DNA of 64,000 nucleotides from Bidens hawaiensis (GCA_021521415.1 JAIQDT010001946.1:248001-312000), one strand, 5' to 3'; positions 33,123 through 45,253 are shown, numbered from the stretch's first letter. Numbers and translations are program-made. The notes: generated from the sequence alone by a model not told the origin.

Positions 33123-34301
33123 CTACTCCAATGTGGGCTTCTTCTCCCCACTGATCGCTCCCTCACCGGCATCCTGAAATAAACTCTGGCGTTGCTGAAA
33201 ACCGGGTTGGTTGCCCCTCCTCCAGTTGGAGTTCTGATTTCCCCTCCATCCTGAATTATAAGAATTGAAAGAATTTGGATTTCGGTTTGGATTTCCTATG
33301 AAGTCTACGGCCTCCTCTTGAGAACTGACTGGGAACTGAATGGTATCATGCCCACCACTGCAGATCTCACACAACTTGCTCTTCGTCTGCATATCCTTTA
33401 CCATCTTTGCCAACGCCTCGACCTGTGCCGTCAGTGCGGTGGTGGTGTCCACCGAATGCATGCCTCGTGAGATGGAATCGACAGTCTTGCCTCCTCTGGC
33501 GGGTGGTCTCTGGTACCCACTCATAGCTAGCCCATTTAATAAAGCGATACACTCATCGGGGTCCTTGGTTGTCAATAGATTTCCTCCCGCCGCCGTGTCG
33601 AGCATACTCTGTGTCGCGTACGTCACTCCATTATAAAACTTTTCGACGACCGCCCAATCTTGCAAGCCGTGGTTCGGGCATAACGCTAATAAATTCTTGA
33701 ATCGCTCCCAGGTCTCGTAGAAACTCTCTATGTCCTCCATCTGGAAAGAATGTATCTGGTTACGCAAACGAGCGGCCTTAGCAGGAGGATTGTATTTTTC
33801 AAGAAATTGGGTCTGCATGGCAGCCCAAGTAGCTATAGAGCCCTGTGGGAGGGACTCGAGCCACAGACTCGCTTGATCAGTGAGTGAAAACGGAAAGACG
33901 CGGAGCTTAATGGCGTCTTCGGAAACGCCCGCAAGATGGAAAGTGTCGCAGATACGCACGATGCCGGTGAGATGAGAGTGCGGGTTCTCATGAAGCAACC
34001 CATGAAACTGAGTAGAATGAGCAATGGTATTCAGAATGTTCGACGGGATCTGCCAGTTCGTAGCAACTCCAATGGCGGGTGGTGCGATGCTGGATCTCGT
34101 GCCAGCATTGGCCGGTCGGGCCCGGTCCGCAACTGTCCTCCTCGGTGGTGGAATGTCGCCCATGATCCTATCCCTATCGTCGGGGTCAACGAATGAAGAA
34201 GTGGATGAGGGTGAAACGGGACGATGTCTCTTACGAAACTCTCTCTCTGGCTCGGGAAATGCTTCCGTGTCGGGTGGTCCACGAGATCGAGTCTGTCGCA
34301 T
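33123..34301 (-). CDS. gag: Ath1 gag (capsid protein), open but truncated relative to gag-pro
   Basis: A 392-codon open frame beginning MRQTRSRGPPDTEAFP, 154 nt after the 5' LTR. The Ty3-gag core shows FHGLLHENPHSHLTGIVRIC, FPFSLTDQASLWLESLPQGS, FLEKYNPPAKAARLRNQI and FYETWERFKNLLALCPNHGL, all hallmarks of Athila/Tat gag. A possible zinc knuckle (CEICSGGHDTIQF, about residue 318) has lost its last Cys. It ends at a TAG that is probably secondary, since the frame resumes with gag-like sequence. Gag would assemble the particle; this is the most intact protein of the element. Whether it is expressed is unknown. Confidence 0.8.
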   Translation of the reverse strand: MRQTRSRGPPDTEAFPEPEREFRKRHRPVSPSSTSSFVDPDDRDRIMGDIPPPRRTVADRARPANAGTRSSIAPPAIGVATNWQIPSNILNTIAHSTQFHGLLHENPHSHLTGIVRICDTFHLAGVSEDAIKLRVFPFSLTDQASLWLESLPQGSIATWAAMQTQFLEKYNPPAKAARLRNQIHSFQMEDIESFYETWERFKNLLALCPNHGLQDWAVVEKFYNGVTYATQSMLDTAAGGNLLTTKDPDECIALLNGLAMSGYQRPPARGGKTVDSISRGMHSVDTTTALTAQVEALAKMVKDMQTKSKLCEICSGGHDTIQFPVSSQEEAVDFIGNPNRNPNSFNSYNSGWRGNQNSNWRRGNQPGFQQRQSLFQDAGEGAISGEKKPTLE

Positions 34302-34430
34302 AAAAACTATAATAAGAAATAATATTATCTAAACTATTCTAACAAATAAGCAAAATAAAACAAAAATAATTACAAGTAGCACAAAAGATAAGTCCTAACT
34401 CGGATTGCTCTCAAAACGCTTAAAACCGTG

Positions 34431-34450
34431 TCCCTGGCAACGGCGCCAAA
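34431..34450 (-). other. Ath1 primer-binding site (tRNA-Asp)
   Basis: Minus strand TGGCGCCGTTGCCAGGG matches the complement of the plant tRNA-Asp(GUC) 3' end with one mismatch. It lies about five bases from the 5' LTR. Confidence 0.88.
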
Positions 34451-34454
34451 AACT

Positions 34455-36245
34455 TGATGTGTGTCTAATAACCCTATAAATATGAACCTCACAACTAAGC
34501 TTTAATATTAAAACGAAAATCCTAAAACCACACACAACCGGCAAGTGTACCGATCGCAAGTAGTATAGACTTAAGAAGTCCGAGTATCGAACACGTGGAC
34601 ACGTCAGAACGCTAAAGATCACTAACCCTAGACGAGACCTACCTTAGAATAATAATTAATTGATTTTTGAATTCTTTTAACGTAACTGAACTAACTGGAT
34701 TAACTAACAAAACTTACCAAAAATAGAAAACTTAACGGAAAACTAACTGTGTTAACTTCGGGTGGAGAAAAACGTCTACCAGGTCTGAATCAAATTGTAG
34801 GCCTAACAAGCTAATGGATTGAATGATATATAGACACCGGTCCCTAAAGATGACACGACTAAGGATCGCTCGGGCTCACTGGATTACCTCTCGGTCTCAC
34901 TCAACAAGCCTAAACTACTCAAAATCGCCTAAAACGACCAAACCGGGAAACAATTGCTAACGTGTTCTAATGCTAGATCACCTCTCGGTCTCACCAACAC
35001 TCGACCCTAATGGTAATGAATACTACACAACCAAGGATAGAGGAAAAATTCAACTTAAACCAAAATAGATCAACTAGTCGCTCAAAACACCTAAACCTGA
35101 CAAGAAACAAACTCGCTCTCGCACAATCCTTATTCTAGCATGCAAAGGCAATGAGACAACCCTAACTTCCTATCACCTCTCGGTCTCAAAGAAGGTGTTT
35201 AACCGCTGTACTTAATCCAACTAATCATGCAACAAAACCCTACGGTGGTACCTACCGCAAACAAACCCTAAACACAAAGTCTAGAATCAAACAATGGACC
35301 GATCAATCAATACAAAACTAATCAATCAACACACGGGGTTATGCAATGAATCACTAAAAATTCCAGCCCTTAAACACAACCTATTTCATGTCTAAATCAA
35401 ACTTTACAATAGCAATTCAAGTCCATTAATCAAACAATCCATTAAACTCATCAAAACTCAACAATTTTCATCTACCCTAGGTAGAACTAACAAGATTAGC
35501 CAAGCATAATTTTTGGACAGCAGCTAATGATCAAATAAAATATCATAAAACTCCTACTAATCATCTCAAATATCATTCAACAATCAACAATACTCATAAA
35601 CAATTCAATCTATCAATCAATTGCAAAAACTAGTAAACAATTGAACAAGATAGTCAAAATAATGAACAATGTGAAAAATGAAGGATATATGATGAATTCC
35701 CGGCCGTTCCTTGCTGTGTAAACTGATGTCGAACCTTCCCGAGGCTAGATTCTTGTGTATTCTTCCTTCCCTAGCCGTCACACGATCAAACCCTAGCCGA
35801 ACAACACTTTTTTTTCTTTTCTTTTCTTCCTGCTGCTGCTGTTGTTGCTGCTGTGCTGCTGTTGGCTGCTGTTGTGCTGCTGTTGGCTGCTGTTGTGCTG
35901 CTGTTGATGCTGTTGTGCTGCTATTGCTTGCTGTTGTTGCTGCTAAATCCGATCAGCAGCCCTCTTTAGGCTCATTAGGGTTTTATTTTTTGATATAATA
36001 TAATATAATATGGTCTTGGGCCTCCATGATGCATACGGGTCGGGCCTTGAGCTTTGTTTTGAACTTGTATGCGTAAAAGGCTCGTAGAATGCTCGAAAAG
36101 TCCCGGTTTTCTTCTTTCTTTCACCCAAAACCTACAAGATTAATAAATGTATGTAAAACCTATCTAAAACAAGTAAAAACACATAAAATATAATATATTA
36201 CGTAGATAAAAGGTGCGGAAAATACGTGTGTTTTACAACACATCA
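34455..36245 (-). repeat. Ath1 5' LTR (right copy)
   Basis: 1,791 bp, about 40 bp longer than the other LTR, mainly from expansion of the CTG/TGTTGG tract at about 35831-35943. Confidence 0.92.
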
Positions 36246-36642
36246 GAACTTCTGGAAGGAATGTCAGGGTCTATAAATAGGGCCCTAGTTTTCCATTTTA
36301 GGCACGGATTGACACGGTTTCTCACACGCACTTTGTACGGAAAACATTCCAAAGGAATATTCTTTGCTTTCTCGTACAATCCGCCACCTGCGCCGTCACA
36401 CGAAACCCTAGACATTCCTTCTACTGTTACATTAATGAGCTGTTAAATACAGTAAATCTTTGTCTTGAAATCGTTCTTATTGAATATTCATTTATCTTTC
36501 GTGTCTGTTATTTTGTCACTCCTTCGTTCCCACTTATTGGATATCTTGATTCCGCTGGGATATTCAATAGGCCTTTAGGGTTAACAGAGTCGGTGTGTTC
36601 TTGTCAACCTTTCGAGGTTTCACCCGATTCACGGTCCTAACA
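36246..36642 (+). repeat. Cop-B 3' LTR, right part
   Basis: Resumes with the duplicated GAACT and matches 12150-12550, including the TATA box (tctataaataggg). It ends ggtcctaaca at 36642, followed by GATAA. Confidence 0.92.
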
Positions 36643-36647
36643 GATAA

Positions 36648-39600
36648 GGAAGAGCCCATTGTGGCTGGATCTTTGATCATTGATGAGTTTGTTGATGATG
36701 ATCAATTTATTGATAATGTGATTAATAAAGTACAAGAACCCGTTCAAATGATCACACCACCTATTTCACCTGATTCTGTTAGAGACCAAGCAACCAGAAA
36801 TCCTACACTACCATTTTCACCAAGCCTAGAACCCGGAGATGAATAAATACACTCATCACCAGACTTTGAAACTTTTACTGAACAACCAGACTCCTCACAA
36901 CCAATATCACCTGTCACTGAACCTACCCCACAACCCAAGCTCACCAAGACACTCAACCCATTATTCTTTCATTTGCTTCATACTTTCCTGAAACTGTTAC
37001 AAGTCAACCTTAATCTGAACCAGAGCTTTTCCCAATGCAAGACTCACCATTATCCTCTCCAACCATGATAAATCAAGAAGTACTGGCAAAAAATATTGTG
37101 TTAGAAGCCGAGAATGCATAGCTTAAAGCGAAGAATGTGGCCTTGGAAGAAGCATTACAAAGGGACTTATTGAAAATTCAAACCTTGGAGCATGTTACAA
37201 GACCTCAGATGCAATAAAATAGGGGGAGTGGAGTTAATAAAGAAGGTGATTGAACTGAGAAATGCTGAATTGGATGAAGATGAAATTCCTCAGGAAGTGT
37301 TGGAATCGCTGATCAATCTAAAGAATAAAGAAGAGGAGGAGGAAAAGTTGAAAATGCAAGCTGATGAGAGCTTGGCTATGGTGTTAAAAGCTTTTGAAGA
37401 AAAATCTGAAAGTGATTTTGGAATGGGAATGTATGAAAAGCCAAATCTGAAAGATACTGAAGGGATAGACATGACCGATGAAAGATATATCAGATTCATT
37501 TCACAATTGACACTATTCAAGACTTTCATTGACATATTGTTAAATCCGGAGGAATATGCGAAAGAAACGGTGAAGGCTTCTAGAAAAACACAAGAAGAAT
37601 ATAGAGAAAAAGCAAGGCTAGCAAGTCAACACCTACTAGAAAATGTCTCTAAGCCAAGGATTGAAGAAATAATAGATCAAGCTCCACAAGAGACTAAAGT
37701 TACACCTGTGATTGAATAGCCAAAAGAGAAAGTTGAAAAGATTGATGTTGATGTCTCTGATTTGAAAAGACAAAAGATTGAGAAGGTAGGAAGGCCTACG
37801 GTCAAGAAAGTGTAAGAAAAGAGAAAAAAAATGAAGAATATTGAAACTGATGATCCCAGGATCGAAGCACCTGAAGGGATTGATGATGATATAATCCTTG
37901 TTGAAGATGAAGATGAACAGATAAGATCAGATCCTAGAATCATATTTCTGGTAAATTTTGGAGGGGATTTTGAAGTCCTTAAAAAGCCTTCGGATGCGGA
38001 TTTTGATTATTTTGCTGCCAAGAAGGGCAAGGAGAAAAGGGAGGAGAGAGAAAAGCAAAGACAAGAATTGGAAGAAAATATAGATTTCTTATTAAGTCTG
38101 AAATATGAACCAAGACACTTGGAGATGATGAAAAGGGAAGATATCATGAAATCAGCTGAAGGATGGAAAGACAGAGTATTTAAAAGAAAATATCTAATTA
38201 AAAAGAAGCATGCCATCTCCTATCTTAACAGACAGCCATTGAGGAGATTGATAAACTTTATAAGAACGAAGTTATGTTGGAAAAAGCTAAGTGTGTAGAA
38301 CAGGCAAAGAAGAAGGCAAATGAAGAGATAAAAAAGAAACGTGAAGAGATGAGGAAGAAATACAAAGGTGAAGTGAGATTCTTGGTTGAACAAGGATATG
38401 ACTATGATGCTATCAAGGACTACTCAAAGACTTTCGAAAGAAAAAATGAGATTGGTGAAATACGCTCATGAGATAGAGAAAGAAAAACTGAAAACTCAAA
38501 GAGAAAATCAGAAAAGGGTTGAGGAACAAAAGGCCAAACAAATAGCTGATCAAAAGAAGGCAGAAGTAAAAGAATGGTTTGAGGACCCAGAGAGACTTCA
38601 AATTCTTATGGAATTATTATTAACAAAAGGGATAAGCAAGGATCAAATTGAAAATCTTTCAAAAGAGGAGATGATTGAGATTTGCAACAGAGAACAGAGA
38701 TTATATAATGAGGAAAAGAAAAACTGGAAGAAAAAAAAAGATTGAAAGAGGTAATACAACTTGTTGAGGTTCTTCTAGAATACGTAGAGGATGAAGAGTT
38801 GATGATGATGAAACTGCCGAGATGTTAAGTGTGTTATGCAAGAGGGGAGCAAAATACATGGAGCTGATCTTCAAAGTCAAATCTAAGATAAAAAGACTGT
38901 ATGATGAATCTGAGAAAAAACACTCAAAGAAAACACCATCATTAAAAGCTCCCAGGCAAATGATTAGATCAGAGGTGCAGAGGTAACAACCAGAGTGGAA
39001 CTATTTCAATCTGCCTACTCACCTATACTTTGACTCCAGATCCAAAACATTAAAGGTTGTGACCGAAGATGGTGTTGAAAGTTAAATTGTGTTCAGAGAG
39101 GATTTTAGGGAAATTAGAAGGGAACAATTGAAAGAAATGGTCAAAATGGATCTGTATGACTATCTACAAAAGGATAGAATGGCCAAACAACAAAGGAATG
39201 GTCTGTCAAAGTACTTACATAAAAACCAAGAAAAGGGATTTACTTTGTTGGACAAGAAGAGGAAGTGGACTTACACTGATGCTGAAAAGACCAGAAGGGA
39301 AAAAAGATTAAGAGATGCGAGATGGTCTGAATTCAACTTCCTTCAATCACAAAAGAAGGACACATCAAAGAGGAAAGGACCTTCAAGCTCCAGCACACAA
39401 CATAAATCAACTGACTCTAGCTCTACTAAAAGAACACTTAGAGAGAGCCTGGCTATGATAAGTGAGATGTTGGTACCTAACTCTCAAGTCCAAGAAAACG
39501 GAAGAATAACAAGCATCACATTTAATAAAAAGAGTGAAACTGTGTCACTCAGAAATTTAGAAGGCAAATTGATTGCTATTTTCGAGCATGATTCGGAACT

Positions 39601-39748
39601 ACAGTTCATACACGTCCAAGACCTAATTGATATTATGGAAGTGGAGATACCACTAGACTCTATGGATGGTGTTGAACTAGATATGTTTAGGAAACGAGCT
39701 ACGGCTGTTAGACATGACAAAATGAACCGAGCTCGGAGCCTGGAGTGA
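36648..39748 (+). pseudogene. Cop-A ORF2, central and C-terminal part
   Basis: Carries on from 11499 (EEPIVAGSLIIDEF, then TPPISPDS in the linker). Several open pieces (36595-36846, 37192-37719, 37831-38298, 38386-38745 and 39089-39748) are rich in Glu and Lys and predicted coiled coil. They parallel Cop-B: IPQEVLESLINLKNKEEEE (Cop-B IPQEVIEALIKMKDKEEED), FLLSLKYEPRHLEMMKREDI, VKEWFEDPERLQIL, ISEMLVPNSQVQENGRITSI, and a C-terminus VELDMFRKRATAV. Multiple stops and shifts separate them. Conservation along the whole length between two diverged elements supports one real ancestral protein of roughly 1,370 codons. Confidence 0.75.
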
Positions 39749-40008
39749 GGATATGGAACCACAAAGACGTGTGCTAAAAGGGAGTATCCTATGAATTTTT
39801 GTAGTTTTTATCTTTTTATGTATTTTTGATTTAAATTTGTAATTTGACGAGTTTTGTAATTTGATGTGTAATGCCTTAATGGCAATATTATGATTATATA
39901 ATGTAATGACTATTTTCTTCATATATGTGTGATTATATTTTGACAAATGTGTAACTTAATGCTGGTATGTTATGGTGCATCTGAGCTTGTTCCAATCTAG
40001 GGGGAGAT
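39749..40008 (+). other. Cop-A 3' untranslated region and polypurine tract
   Basis: T-rich, non-coding, with the purine tract agggggaga at 39999-40007 directly before the 3' LTR. It shares the gtgcatctgagcttgttcca phrase with Cop-B. Confidence 0.8.
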
Positions 40009-41018
40009 TGTTTAGTTGGATATTTGCAAAGGAAGATTGAAATCTTCTCAACCTCCTTAAGAAATGGCTAAGTATGGACTTCGATGAATCTTAGACTATC
40101 GAGCATGGAATTACTACCTCGAGCATGATATCTTACTCGAGTAAGGTTATCTTCTGGAATTTCTTCCAAGTGTTGAAGGCTTCGAGCAAGCTACACTTCG
40201 TCAAGCAAGGATGTTCTCCATCGAGTATAGGCTATCCGAGCAAGAAACTTGAAATATCCAGCTTAAACCAAGTTTTTCGAGCATCTTGGTGGGTCGAGCA
40301 TGGATACAATAAAGGTAGATATAAATTTTCTAAGTATAAGCTTCGAGCGTGGTTCAAACCCGAGCAAGTTTCAGTACCGGAGCATGCTGGAGTTGTTCAC
40401 AATATATCATAAGGAAAGATTGAAGAGATCAAGGAGAACATGTTTGCTCGTGGAACCTATTTGAGCAAAGTTTGGATAAGGTATGAAGATTGAAGTCTGC
40501 TGGACTAGAATATTTTCTTATGAAAATATTCTAAGTCTGTTCGAAGACATGCTTCGAGCATACACTTTTTTACAAGGTCTACTCGACAAGGATTCATCAT
40601 ACTCGAAGACCAGTTTTTCACTTGTAATTATTTGTCATTCATTATGTAATCATTAGGGTTTCTAGAAGGAATGTCTATGGGCCTATAAATAGAATCCTAA
40701 ATTTTCTAGATACATACAATCACACGAAATACGATACGGGTGCATAACGACCAGAGCGAATATTCCTCATTTATGTTACCTCGTACCTCTATCACAAAAC
40801 CCTATGCAAACCTTATAAACTGTTCCATTGTTCATTAATGATATATTGAATATAGTGGAATCTTTTTTTTATTGCTTTGTGTTTGCTATATCATTCATAC
40901 AATCAATCCTACACTATGTTTACACTGATTCCGTCGGTATATTCAGAAGGTCTTCGTTATTTAGATCTTGTGTGCTCTTGTCGACAATCATTAGTTGTGC
41001 ACGAGATCCGGTCCTGAA
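40009..41018 (+). repeat. Cop-A 3' LTR
   Basis: Starts TGTTTAGTTGG and resembles the Cop-B LTR (caaggaagattgaaatc, ctataaatagaatcc TATA region, ggtcct end), but it is much diverged. It contains TCGAGCA words. The right boundary is approximate, because the next sequence (inverted Cop-A-type fragment) shares a few bases at the junction. Confidence 0.8.
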
Positions 41019-41330
41019 AAATCATCAATTCCAGCTCTTGATTTTCATCATTCACTTCAAGAAGGGCGCACATATTGTGGTTCGGTTCGAATTTTAACAC
41101 CATTATATCTTAAAAATAAAAACAATAGTCAGTAACATGAATATATAATTTAACGTCGATAGTGGTTAAGGAAGAAAATCGTCTTCAATAACCTATTCCT
41201 TGACAATTTGCGAACGTGCATAAACAAGTGAATCAATTAGTAAAATGAAAAATAGAAACCCTAATTCCAACGACTGGCCATCGGAAATCAGTTTTCGATT
41301 TCTTACCAAGTCGGAATCAGAGATAATGGC
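41019..41330 (-). mobile_element. Inverted fragment of a Cop-A-type ORF2 leader and start
   Basis: The reverse complement matches 10272-10580. It includes the ORF2 ATG region (MVLKFEPNHNMCALLE-type start near 41100), the 23-nt exon, and an intact GTAAG splice donor (minus strand, at 41306) where Cop-A has ATAAG. It abuts the Cop-A 3' LTR head-on. It may be part of a second, inverted Cop-A-type element or a rearrangement product. Confidence 0.8.
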
Positions 41331-44266
41331 TATAAAAGATTGCGATATTGCCATCTATAAGTGATATGCGTTTAATATAAGCCAACATATTGATATTATG
41401 GCCTTAGTACGATAGCAAACCAGTTAAACGAAAACATGCTCGTTTAACTAAACGCTATGAACTTAAACACGAAAGATAGTTACCAAACAAGCATTGTATC
41501 ATTCGATAAGCCAAAAAAGACTTACAAAACACTTATTGGGAATGTTAAGTGATCCTTAAAAATATTTTGATTTTTACAAACAAATAGTATGTTTTTCTAA
41601 ATTTACAAGAAATTAGCCGAAGAACACTCTTTTTCGCTCTGTTTGTCGTACCCGATATATTTTTCACCCCAAAAACCGAACCCGAAATAAATTTGGACTT
41701 GGGATTTCACATAAACACATGCAAAATGAGGCAAGTGGGCCAAATTGGACCAAAGGGGGGGCCCATGAGTTACAGCCGCCACCCACTATATTATTATTAT
41801 TATTTTGTTTCTTTAATATTAAGCAAGCTTAGATATTTTAGGATATTTTTCCAGAAGTTAACAAACAAAAACCTGTTTTTCTTCATCACCCTCTCAAAAA
41901 CCTAAGGTATTTCCATCATTTTGATCGATTTTAACCTGCGTTAAATCATGTTTAAATACATATAAACATAGTTTGATTACCAAAAATTACATCTAACCAA
42001 GAAAAAACCCTAAAAATTGTCCAAAAATGTTTTTTGATCATACATGGTTAGGATCCTGGTTTGATAAAGTTTTTGGCCAAAAACACGGATTAAAGGGTTT
42101 AAATCGCGTTTTTACAGTTCAAAAGTTCGGTTTAAAGCCCTAACCTAAACCCTAAGTTTCAACACTGTTTTGTTGATGATACATGCTTGGATTGTGATAT
42201 AGGACCTGTACCTACCTTACTTACAAGCACAAGATCCCGTAAATTTTAATAAGAGAGCGAAAATGAACTAAAAGCGCAAAGGTAATGACGATTAACTCGT
42301 TTAGGGGCTGTTTAGGGGTATATTATGACGTGTATAATTTTAGCTTGTAAAATTTTACAGGAACATCAGGGACTACATGAGTGAGTCCATGTCCTAATTT
42401 GGTAATTTTTGACCATCCAAGAATATTTGCCGATTTTATTACCGTTTAGGGTTGTTTATTTGGTAAAAATGCTTAATATGCTTGATAAATTATGAAATTT
42501 TTTGGGAAACTCAGATTTCTTATAATATGATCATATGTGAAATTTGGGGTCATTTGGAGTACCCTTGCTATATTTTGTGGATTCGCGTTTATTCGAGTTT
42601 TATAGTCGTTTTTGGCTCGAAAAGGTAGTTTGGCAAAAGTGTTAGATTATGGGAATATTACAAGGTCTTTTGGGAAGTATTTGGATCACTCAGGAATTTT
42701 GTCGGATTTTTCGAAAATCGTTTGCTATAAACGGACGATTTTCGGACTACATATAGTATATAAAATGAATTTTTATAAATTGATAAATCAGTAAACAATT
42801 CTAGAAATATTTTTATAAAAATATACATATTTTAATTGATTTTCAAAACTTAATGGTAAACGAATAATTGATTGTGCTAAATTGAAGATTAAATAAATTC
42901 TATTCTAACAAAAACCGACGAGTTCGTAATTAACGAACCTGTTGGGATATCAGAATATCAAAAGTGATCAAAAATCATATTTTTGGATTAATTAAGTAAA
43001 ACCAATATTTTTGTGAGAAAATCGGACAATTTGTATGTATAGTGCGCATTTTTATCCAAAACAGACTGAATAAAAGGAAATGAACCCTATAGCGAACCCC
43101 GAACCCTAATTTGTGATCTTTGTTTATAACTTAATCATTTTATCAACCAACACGTTTACCCAATTTTAAATTCTCATAACTGTTTTTTAAATGCGTAGAC
43201 GAGCAACTTGGCCTAGCTGGTGAAATAGGGAAACTGAGCCAAATTCGGTTTTAAATATTAGACATTGAACAATGACACAATCTAAGCCTATTGACACGTT
43301 CTGGGCATAACAGCCACACCCCGAGTAGCTATACAGCCCAGTTTTGTATGGACATTATAATAGTATTAATATATTAATATTATTATAATATTGATTATAG
43401 GGTCTGAATGCTATCAAGCAGAACGAACCATTATCCGACACCGGGTTGAGTTTCATTACCCCACTTTTAAATTGTTTTTATGAACTTTCGGGGTGAAAAA
43501 CATGTTGATACATATCTATATACTCGGAATTGTTTGATAATGGTAATTATCTAAGTGCTAACATACATAAAAGTCCCTATGAAAACAATGATTAACTTCG
43601 AGCCAGTGGCTTGTGAATAGTACTATTGGTTTGACAAACCAAAATGGAGCCGACACGGTTTGCTGAGACTTTACCCCATTTGCACATGACCATAATTATA
43701 CAAACACGCTATGTAGTGTTAGACATAGCTACTCGGGGCATGTTGTGGTCAGAAGGGGGGCCACAGTGGCTCATTGAGAGTGGGAAATGGAGGGAGGCAG
43801 CATGAACAAACAGTCAAGGCTTCACTGTAGCTTAGCATAGTTACATCATAAACATACAAACAAACGTACTTGCGAACGTATATACATATATACTTGCGTA
43901 TTTACAAACTATGATTTTTGTATGCACAACTGATTTCTGAAAACTCGTGAAACTTACCAACTATTTGTAGTTGACCCGTTTTAACATGTTTTTCAGGTAT
44001 ATCGGTCTTGGACTAGAAAGACAATGTGCTACATGTTTGACTTGCGATCAATGCTGGGTGAATTGATGAAAGTATGCTAGTAAGAAGTAAAGCCACTTAA
44101 CAGGCTGGATTTAGATTTGTATCACCTAGTTTGTAAATGAAGATAGAATGATGTAAAATATTGCAAATTAGTTTGTATTATTGTTTATAAACAATGTGGT
44201 TGATACCAGAAGTGTTTGTTACATTTTCATTTTATGCTTCCGTAATTTGCTAAATGGGGTGTGACA
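41331..44266 (+). mobile_element. G-family LTR, second copy (left boundary uncertain)
   Basis: 43200-44266 matches 1-626 plus 9225-9669, and 41690-43040 matches 47088-48345. It ends ggggtgtgaca at 44266. The true left end is not fixed: I see no partner for the bases gaagt after 44266, and 41331-41640 has no match elsewhere in the window. The site 43765-43769 (AGTGG) is the uninterrupted counterpart of the Gyp1 insertion site. Non-coding; the short open frames here are not credible. Confidence 0.65.
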
Positions 44267-44461
44267 GAAGTTGGTCTCTAGGAAAATAAATAATAATATA
44301 ATATTATATACTTATGGATGCTAGGATGAACTTGAAGGGCAAGTGATTTATTATGGTCCGGAACATAATAACAGACTTGCTTGTACGAGAGAATTCGGGG
44401 AGAAATCGTGGGACATACCAATAGGTAAAAATGGCAACATATGTGAATAAAAGGTAATGCT

Positions 44462-44504
<43 letters not shown>

Positions 44505-44559
44505 ACATGCATACGTGCTTATCTGGAACAAGGTGTACGAATACTTGTACGTACTGTAC
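44267..44559 (+). other. Unassigned sequence with a GT microsatellite
   Basis: No gene seen. (GT)n runs from about 44465 to 44498, and the minus-strand open frame across it is an artefact. Confidence 0.6.
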
Positions 44560-45238
44560 TGTTGGTAACAGTAATTCTTATTTTAACGAATACTATATTC
44601 GATTATAGTTAATGTTAACTTTTATTATAATTGAAACTATATTTTATTAAAGCTAATATTATATTTTATCATAATTAATGTTATATCTGGTCATAACAAA
44701 TAAAATATTTTATTTTGTGTTGATACATGATTCTAGCGTCTCGATCTTTATATTATTATTATGTTATATAATAATGTAAAGGGCACTTTGGTAATTTAGT
44801 ATTTAGCCCATTCGCCTTAACTGTAAGGCTCATTCGTTACATAGTAACGAATGAGTCACATTCGCTATAATTGTAAGCGTCATTCGTTAACCAAGATTAA
44901 CTAACGAGACAAGAGAATGAAGGCCATCCGTCTTACGTATGGTATAACGAATGACTGAGGTCATTCGTAGTGTTAATGTAACGAATGACTCTTTCGTTAC
45001 AGCCTATCTTAACGAATGAGGTCATCCCTATATATACTTGCAAAGTATGTTAAAGTAATAACTAGTTTTCCATTAATCGTATTACATACCGTTACTCTGT
45101 CAAATCACTCCATAACACACACACATAACACACTAACGTAATCAAGAAACCTAATCATAATCATAACAGTATTACAATGAATCCGAACGATACGTCGTAA
45201 TCATAAGATCTAGATCTGGCTCGTGTTAGGCAGTCTCA
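44560..45238 (+). repeat. Cop-C1 5' LTR (start tentative)
   Basis: The right end is firm: ...cagtctca at 45238, followed by agTGGTATCAGAGCC. The left end is proposed at TGTTGGTAACAG (44560). The LTR is packed with CATTCGTT/AACGAATG words between 44810 and 45020, including ctcattcgttac-ata-gtaacgaatgag. A TATA region (cctatatatactt) lies near 45030. Confidence 0.65.
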
Positions 45239-45240
45239 AG

Positions 45241-45253
45241 TGGTATCAGAGCC
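45241..45253 (+). other. Cop-C1 primer-binding site
   Basis: TGGTATCAGAGCC, complementary to initiator tRNA-Met, two bases after the LTR. Confidence 0.9.

Larger units (their letters stand above)
28087..36245 (-). mobile_element. Ath1: Athila-type gypsy element with most of pol deleted
   Basis: Exact target duplication GAACT (28082-28086 and 36246-36250). LTRs at 28087-29837 and 34455-36245, each with TGATGTG...CACATCA-type ends. The element reads on the minus strand, so its 5' LTR is the right one. A tRNA-Asp primer site, gag, Athila-type protease and the integrase C-terminus are present. RT, RNase H and the integrase core are absent. It is therefore non-autonomous. LTRs differ at about 1.5% of positions by eye, fitting an insertion later than Cop-B. 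Confidence 0.93.
11500..36642 (+). mobile_element. Cop-B: Sirevirus-like copia element, carrying two nested insertions
   Basis: LTRs at 11500-12550 and 27433-36642 (the latter split by Ath1) begin TGTTGGGTC and end ACA. Target duplication GATAA is exact (11495-11499 and 36643-36647), and Cop-A ORF2 continues across the insertion. Without nested elements it would be about 16.4 kb: a copia-order gag-PR-IN-RT-RH region (12660-19166), a long spacer, and the extra ORF2. A Met-tRNA primer site follows the 5' LTR, and a polypurine tract precedes the 3' LTR. The palindromic LTR words, long gag and extra post-pol ORF suggest the Sirevirus (Maximus/SIRE) lineage. By-eye LTR divergence is about 4%. Confidence 0.93.
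36648..41018 (+). mobile_element. Cop-A, right part
   Basis: Continues Cop-A ORF2 from where Cop-B interrupted it, then a short 3' untranslated region, polypurine tract and 3' LTR. The join across the insertion (after GATAA) keeps the reading frame. Confidence 0.85.

Noticed and set aside
44278..44508. Open frame with a His/Thr repeat
   Set aside because: It is the GT microsatellite read in reverse.
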